Below, piece by piece: positions 60,871-64,000 of a stretch of DNA of 64,000 nucleotides (positions are counted from its first letter, which is position 1; each line of letters opens with the position of its first letter). The translations under genes were made by a program, and so were the position numbers. The notes beneath the pieces were generated by a model, which had not been told where the DNA came from, ran no database searches, and saw nothing but the letters and a program-made list of their open reading frames with translations. Origin of the DNA: Variovorax ginsengisoli. Lineage in GTDB: Bacteria; Pseudomonadota; Gammaproteobacteria; Burkholderiales; Burkholderiaceae_C. The stretch lies in NCBI RefSeq assembly GCF_030486595.1, contig NZ_JAUJZH010000019.1, positions 62,001-126,000 of the forward strand, in the 5' to 3' direction.

Positions 60871-61241
60871 GGCAGCTTCCGGCTAGGCACGTTTGTTAAA
60901 GCGAAATTGAGCAAAACAGCATAAGTCGTTGATTTTCCAGTGCTTTGCGGTCCATCCAGAGTTTCTGTGGATAACTTTGTTGATATCAGGGCTCGACACC
61001 GCGCGAACCCTTGAAAATCAAGGCTCCGGCTGGAATGCCCGTAAAAAAAGCAAAGTTCAAACCCTATATGAATCAATGACTTAGCTTCGCTATCGCTTTA
61101 GGAGCAGGCCAGATCGCGGCTCGGCGGATTTTGCGCACCGCAACAGCTGTTTTGTGCATAAGTCAGTCCCTCCTTACGCTTTTGGCGCTTGACAAACGCC
61201 GGGCAGCCGTTCTCAGGTACTTACAAGTCATAACAAAACGC
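60871..61241. other. intergenic region between hemE and priA
   Basis: No gene is recognised in 371 bp. It is AT-richer than the surroundings and contains one perfect DnaA-box match (TGTGGATAA, 60966-60974). It should carry the hemE 3' end signals and the priA promoter. Confidence 0.5.
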
Positions 61242-62345
61242 TCAAGCACGCAGCATCCGCGACTGCGCATGCACCGCGGCCACCAGGGTCGCGACATGCT
61301 CGGGCGGCGTGAACTGGCTGATGCCGTGGCCGAGGTTGAAGATGTGGGTCGGGCCGGTGCTGTCGGGGTCGGTGTGCGGGCGGCCGAAGCTGTTCAGCAC
61401 CTTGGCCACTTCTTCCTCGATCTGGCGCGGGTGCGCGAACAGGACGTTGGGGTCGATGTTGCCCTGCAGGGCCTTGCCGCCGGGCCCTTCGCCGACGCGC
61501 GCGCGGGCCTGGCCGAGGTTCACGGTCCAGTCCAGGCCCAGCACCTCGCAGGCCAGCGGCTGCATGTCCTCGAGCCAGAGCCCGCCGCCCTTGGTGAACA
61601 CGATCCGCGGCACCGGCCGGCCGTCGGCGCCGTCACGGCGCAGCTGCGACAGCACGCGCTGCGTGTAGGCCAGGCTGAAGGCCTGGAAGGCGCCGTCGGC
61701 CAGCACGCCGCCCCAGCTGTCGAACACCATCACGGCCTGGGCACCGGCGTCGATCTGGGCGTTGAGGTAGGCGGCCACGGCATCGGCATTGACCGCGAGC
61801 AGGCGGTGCATCAGGTCGGGGCGGCTGTAGAGCAGCGTCTTGACCTGCCGGTAGTCGCTCGATCCCGCGCCTTCGACCATGTAGCAGGCCAAGGTCCAGG
61901 GGCTGCCCGAGAATCCAATCAACGGCACCCGGCCGTCGAGCGCGCGGCGGATCGAGGCGACCGCGTCGAAGACGTAGCGCAGCTTGTCCATGTCGGGCAC
62001 GGCCAGGGCCCCGATGCCGGCCTCGTCGCGCACCGGCCGCGCGAAGCGCGGGCCTTCGCCGGCCTCGAACGAGAGGCCCAGCCCCATCGCGTCGGGCACC
62101 GTCAGGATGTCGGAGAACAGGATCGCGGCATCGAGCGGGAAGCGCTCGAGCGGCTGCAGCGTGACTTCGGTCGCGTAGTCGACGTTGGTGGCCAGGCCCA
62201 TGAAGCTGCCGGCCTTGGCCCGGGTCGCCAGGTATTCGGGCAGATAGCGCCCGGCCTGGCGCATCAACCAGACCGGCGTGTGGTCGGTGGCCTGGCGCCA
62301 GCAGGCGCGCAGGAAGGTGTCGTTCTTCAGGGGGGCGAAAGGCAT
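61242..62345 (-). CDS. hemE: uroporphyrinogen decarboxylase
   Basis: 367 aa, full length. Signature RACWRQATDHTPVWLMRQAGRYLPEY at the N-terminus with the phosphate/propionate-binding Arg residues, then AAILFSDILTVPDAMGLGLSF with the catalytic Asp, and GFSGSPWTLACYMVEG. It decarboxylates the four acetate side chains of uroporphyrinogen III to coproporphyrinogen III in the cytosol. Confident core gene. Confidence 0.96.
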   Translation of the reverse strand: MPFAPLKNDTFLRACWRQATDHTPVWLMRQAGRYLPEYLATRAKAGSFMGLATNVDYATEVTLQPLERFPLDAAILFSDILTVPDAMGLGLSFEAGEGPRFARPVRDEAGIGALAVPDMDKLRYVFDAVASIRRALDGRVPLIGFSGSPWTLACYMVEGAGSSDYRQVKTLLYSRPDLMHRLLAVNADAVAAYLNAQIDAGAQAVMVFDSWGGVLADGAFQAFSLAYTQRVLSQLRRDGADGRPVPRIVFTKGGGLWLEDMQPLACEVLGLDWTVNLGQARARVGEGPGGKALQGNIDPNVLFAHPRQIEEEVAKVLNSFGRPHTDPDSTGPTHIFNLGHGISQFTPPEHVATLVAAVHAQSRMLRA

Positions 62346-62403
62346 CCCCCGATTGTCGCAGGGGAGTCCGGGCGGGGGCCGGGCCGGCCGCCCGGAGGCG
62401 CTC

Positions 62404-63096
62404 TCAGGTCTTGTACTTGATCGAGCAGCCGTAGGGGCGGGTCGCGGCGGCGCTGATCGCCTTGCCGCCGAAGGCCTCGCCCAAGGCCTGGTTGACGTAG
62501 TTGGTGGCGGTCTTGATGTCCTCGGCGCGGGCCGAGGGAATGCTGTCGATGCCCCCGGCGTAGACCAGGGTGCCCTTGGGGTCGACGATGAAGATGTGGG
62601 GCGTGGTGCGCGCGCCGTAGGTGCGGCCGATGACGCCGTCCTCGTCCATCAGCAGCGCGGTGGGGGCGCCCGATTGAGCCTTCATCCAGGCCGCCAGCGC
62701 CTCCGGTTTCAGGTAGTCGCCGTGGCCGCGCTCGGTCGAGTTGATGGACAGCCAGACCACGCCCTTGGCGGTGGCGGCCTTCTGGGTGGCGGGCATGTTG
62801 CCGCTGCCGTAGTGCTTGCCGACGAAGGGGCAGCCCGGGTTTGTCCATTCGAGGACCACGAACTTGCCGGCGAAATCCGACAGGCGGTGCGAGGTGCCGG
62901 CGGTGTCGACGGCGACGAAATCGGGTGCCGGCTGGCCGACCGCAGGCGCCGCGGCGGCCTGGGCGTTGAGCATGAAGGTGGCGCCGAGCGCCACCGCGGC
63001 GGTCATGATGGCGCGCCGCGAAGCCCGGCTGAGGGCCGCGCGGGCATCGCGAGCGGCGCGGTAGGAACGAGAGCCGGAGGTGGACGATGTGGACAT
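62404..63096 (-). CDS. thioredoxin-fold redoxin protein, exported
   Basis: 230 aa from the ATG at 63096; a further ATG at 63006 is possible. A long basic N-terminus then a hydrophobic segment (MTAAVALGATFMLNAQAAAAP), suggesting a Tat- or Sec-exported protein. The redoxin domain starts at VGQPAPDFVAVDTAGTSHRLSDFAGKFVVLEWTNPGCPFVGKHY with one Cys, and has the cis-Pro TTPHIFIVDPKGTLVYAG. A peroxiredoxin/thiol-reductase role in the envelope is likely; nearby dsbD could supply electrons. Confidence 0.82.
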   Translation of the reverse strand: MSTSSTSGSRSYRAARDARAALSRASRRAIMTAAVALGATFMLNAQAAAAPAVGQPAPDFVAVDTAGTSHRLSDFAGKFVVLEWTNPGCPFVGKHYGSGNMPATQKAATAKGVVWLSINSTERGHGDYLKPEALAAWMKAQSGAPTALLMDEDGVIGRTYGARTTPHIFIVDPKGTLVYAGGIDSIPSARAEDIKTATNYVNQALGEAFGGKAISAAATRPYGCSIKYKT

Positions 63097-63187
63097 GTCG
63101 GCTGGGACTCCTGAATAAATACTCAATAACCGCGACAGCTTAGAACGGATTCTTCATGTCCATGTGACAACCCGTTAGGGCCCGGGG

Positions 63188-64000
63188 TCAAAGCCGGGCG
63201 AGTGCTTCGCGGAGTTCATTCTTGCCCAGGATCTCGGTCAGCACCACGGGCGGCTGGCCGGGCGCCTGCAGCACGTAGACCGGCACGCCGCTGCGGCCCA
63301 ACGCCATCAGGGCCTCGGTGATGGCCGGATCGCGCCGAGTCCAGTCGGCGCGCAGCAGCGCCACCCGGCGGGCATCGAAGTCGGCCAGCACCTCGGCATC
63401 GGCCAGGGTGCTGCGCTTGTTGTATTGGCAGGTCACGCACCAGGCAGCCGTGAAGTCAATGAACACCGGCTGCCCGGCCGCCGCCAGGGCGCTGGCGCGC
63501 TCGGCCGACCAGGGCTGCCAGCGCTGGCCCGCCGCCGCCGTCGCGACCGGTTCGAGCGGCCGCACGACGTGGCCGCCGATGGCGCCGGCCAGCACGGCCG
63601 TGAGGGCGACCGTCAGGCCGGCGAGCACCAGGCGGGTGCGGCCGCGCAGGGTCAGGCTCCAGGCGATCGCCGCCAGGCAGACGAGCAGGCCCAGCAGGGC
63701 GCCGGCGCCGTCGATGCCGCTTTGCTGGCCCAGCACCCAGACCAGCCAGGCCACCGTGGCGAACATCGGGAACGCGAGCAGGCGGCGCAGCGTGTTCATC
63801 CAGGCGCCCGGCCGGGGCAGCAGCCGGGCCACGGCGGGCACGAAGCCGGCCGCCAGGTAGGGCAGCGCCAGGCCAAGGCCGAGCACCGCGAACATCAGCA
63901 GCGCCTGGCCGGCGGGGAGGGCGATCGCGAAACCCAGCGAGGCGCCCATGAAGGGCGCGGTGCAGGGCGATGCGACCACCACCGCCAGCACGCCCGACAG
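63188..64000 (-). CDS. dsbD: thiol:disulfide interchange protein DsbD, partial
   Basis: The last 270 codons of a minus-strand gene that runs off the right edge. The visible part has a Cys-bearing membrane segment (VASPCTAPFMGASLGFAIALP), several more membrane segments and a C-terminal thioredoxin domain with C-V-T-C (FTAAWCVTCQYNKRS) and VPVYVLQ. DsbD carries electrons from cytosolic thioredoxin to periplasmic targets. The N-terminal periplasmic domain is outside the window. Confidence 0.9.
   Translation of the reverse strand: MSGVLAVVVASPCTAPFMGASLGFAIALPAGQALLMFAVLGLGLALPYLAAGFVPAVARLLPRPGAWMNTLRRLLAFPMFATVAWLVWVLGQQSGIDGAGALLGLLVCLAAIAWSLTLRGRTRLVLAGLTVALTAVLAGAIGGHVVRPLEPVATAAAGQRWQPWSAERASALAAAGQPVFIDFTAAWCVTCQYNKRSTLADAEVLADFDARRVALLRADWTRRDPAITEALMALGRSGVPVYVLQAPGQPPVVLTEILGKNELREALARL

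Noticed and set aside
60966..60974. Perfect DnaA box between priA and hemE, possible origin
   Set aside because: Only one box is seen, with no dnaA/dnaN or parAB genes nearby and no box cluster or clear AT-rich unwinding element, so an origin cannot be supported.
1..64000. CRISPR array
   Set aside because: No series of regularly spaced direct repeats of 23-47 bp was seen, and no cas genes were recognised.

Overview
The window looks like a chromosome segment of a high-GC betaproteobacterium, most likely Burkholderiales/Comamonadaceae (Variovorax or Acidovorax-like). This rests on the core genes at the right end (pldA, rep, priA, hemE, dsbD), the Bug-type receptor and a Tn4371-type conjugation cluster. 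No 16S or other strict taxonomic marker is present, so the placement is an inference.

Layout. (1) 1-13,985: an accessory catabolic patch between two decayed IS3-type transposase remnants in the same orientation. It holds two alpha/beta hydrolases, an SDR, an Old Yellow Enzyme, regulators, a haloacid-dehalogenase-type enzyme, a thioesterase and an aldo/keto reductase, with several broken genes among them. It ends with a coherent minus-strand operon: an acetylacetone dioxygenase (Dke1) homologue, glyoxalase I and an AraC regulator. (2) 14,072-22,668: a lower-GC plus-strand catabolic island with a Bug receptor, enoyl-CoA hydratase, CoA transferase, two FAH/hydratase-type enzymes, a mandelate-racemase-like enzyme, an acetoacetate-decarboxylase-like protein and a zinc alcohol dehydrogenase. 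The substrate is unknown. (3) 22,790-26,662: IS scraps, then an HxlR regulator with twin operators divergent from a saccharopine-dehydrogenase-like gene, a tautomerase, an OYE remnant and an NTF2-like protein. (4) 27,312-40,733: LysR plus a complete Tn4371-type mating-pair operon (traG, copG-like, trbBCDEJ, eexN, trbLFGI, DUF2274). No integrase, relaxase, repA or parA is in the window. (5) 40,844-45,999: cargo next to the conjugation genes: a flavoprotein/ribbon-helix-helix/orphan trio with a perfect palindrome, an AbiEi/AbiEii pair, and a divergent HTH regulator/small ORF.

(6) 46,079-49,946 is the most unusual part. A hairpin-rich untranslated stretch is followed by five tRNA genes (Leu-CAG with a class I body, Glu-TTC, Pro-TGG, Asp-GTC, then a 58-codon ORF, then His-GTG). 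These run without an obvious terminator into an HNH endonuclease, a ClpP/SDH-class protease and an RtcB RNA ligase. The arrangement suggests a tRNA supply-and-repair operon, possibly a response to tRNA-cleaving toxins.

(7) 49,971-64,000: ordinary core-type genes: YceH, MarR with a DHA2 efflux pump, a rep/hypothetical/pldA overlapping operon, an AEC transporter, priA, hemE, a redoxin and the 3' part of dsbD, which runs off the right edge.
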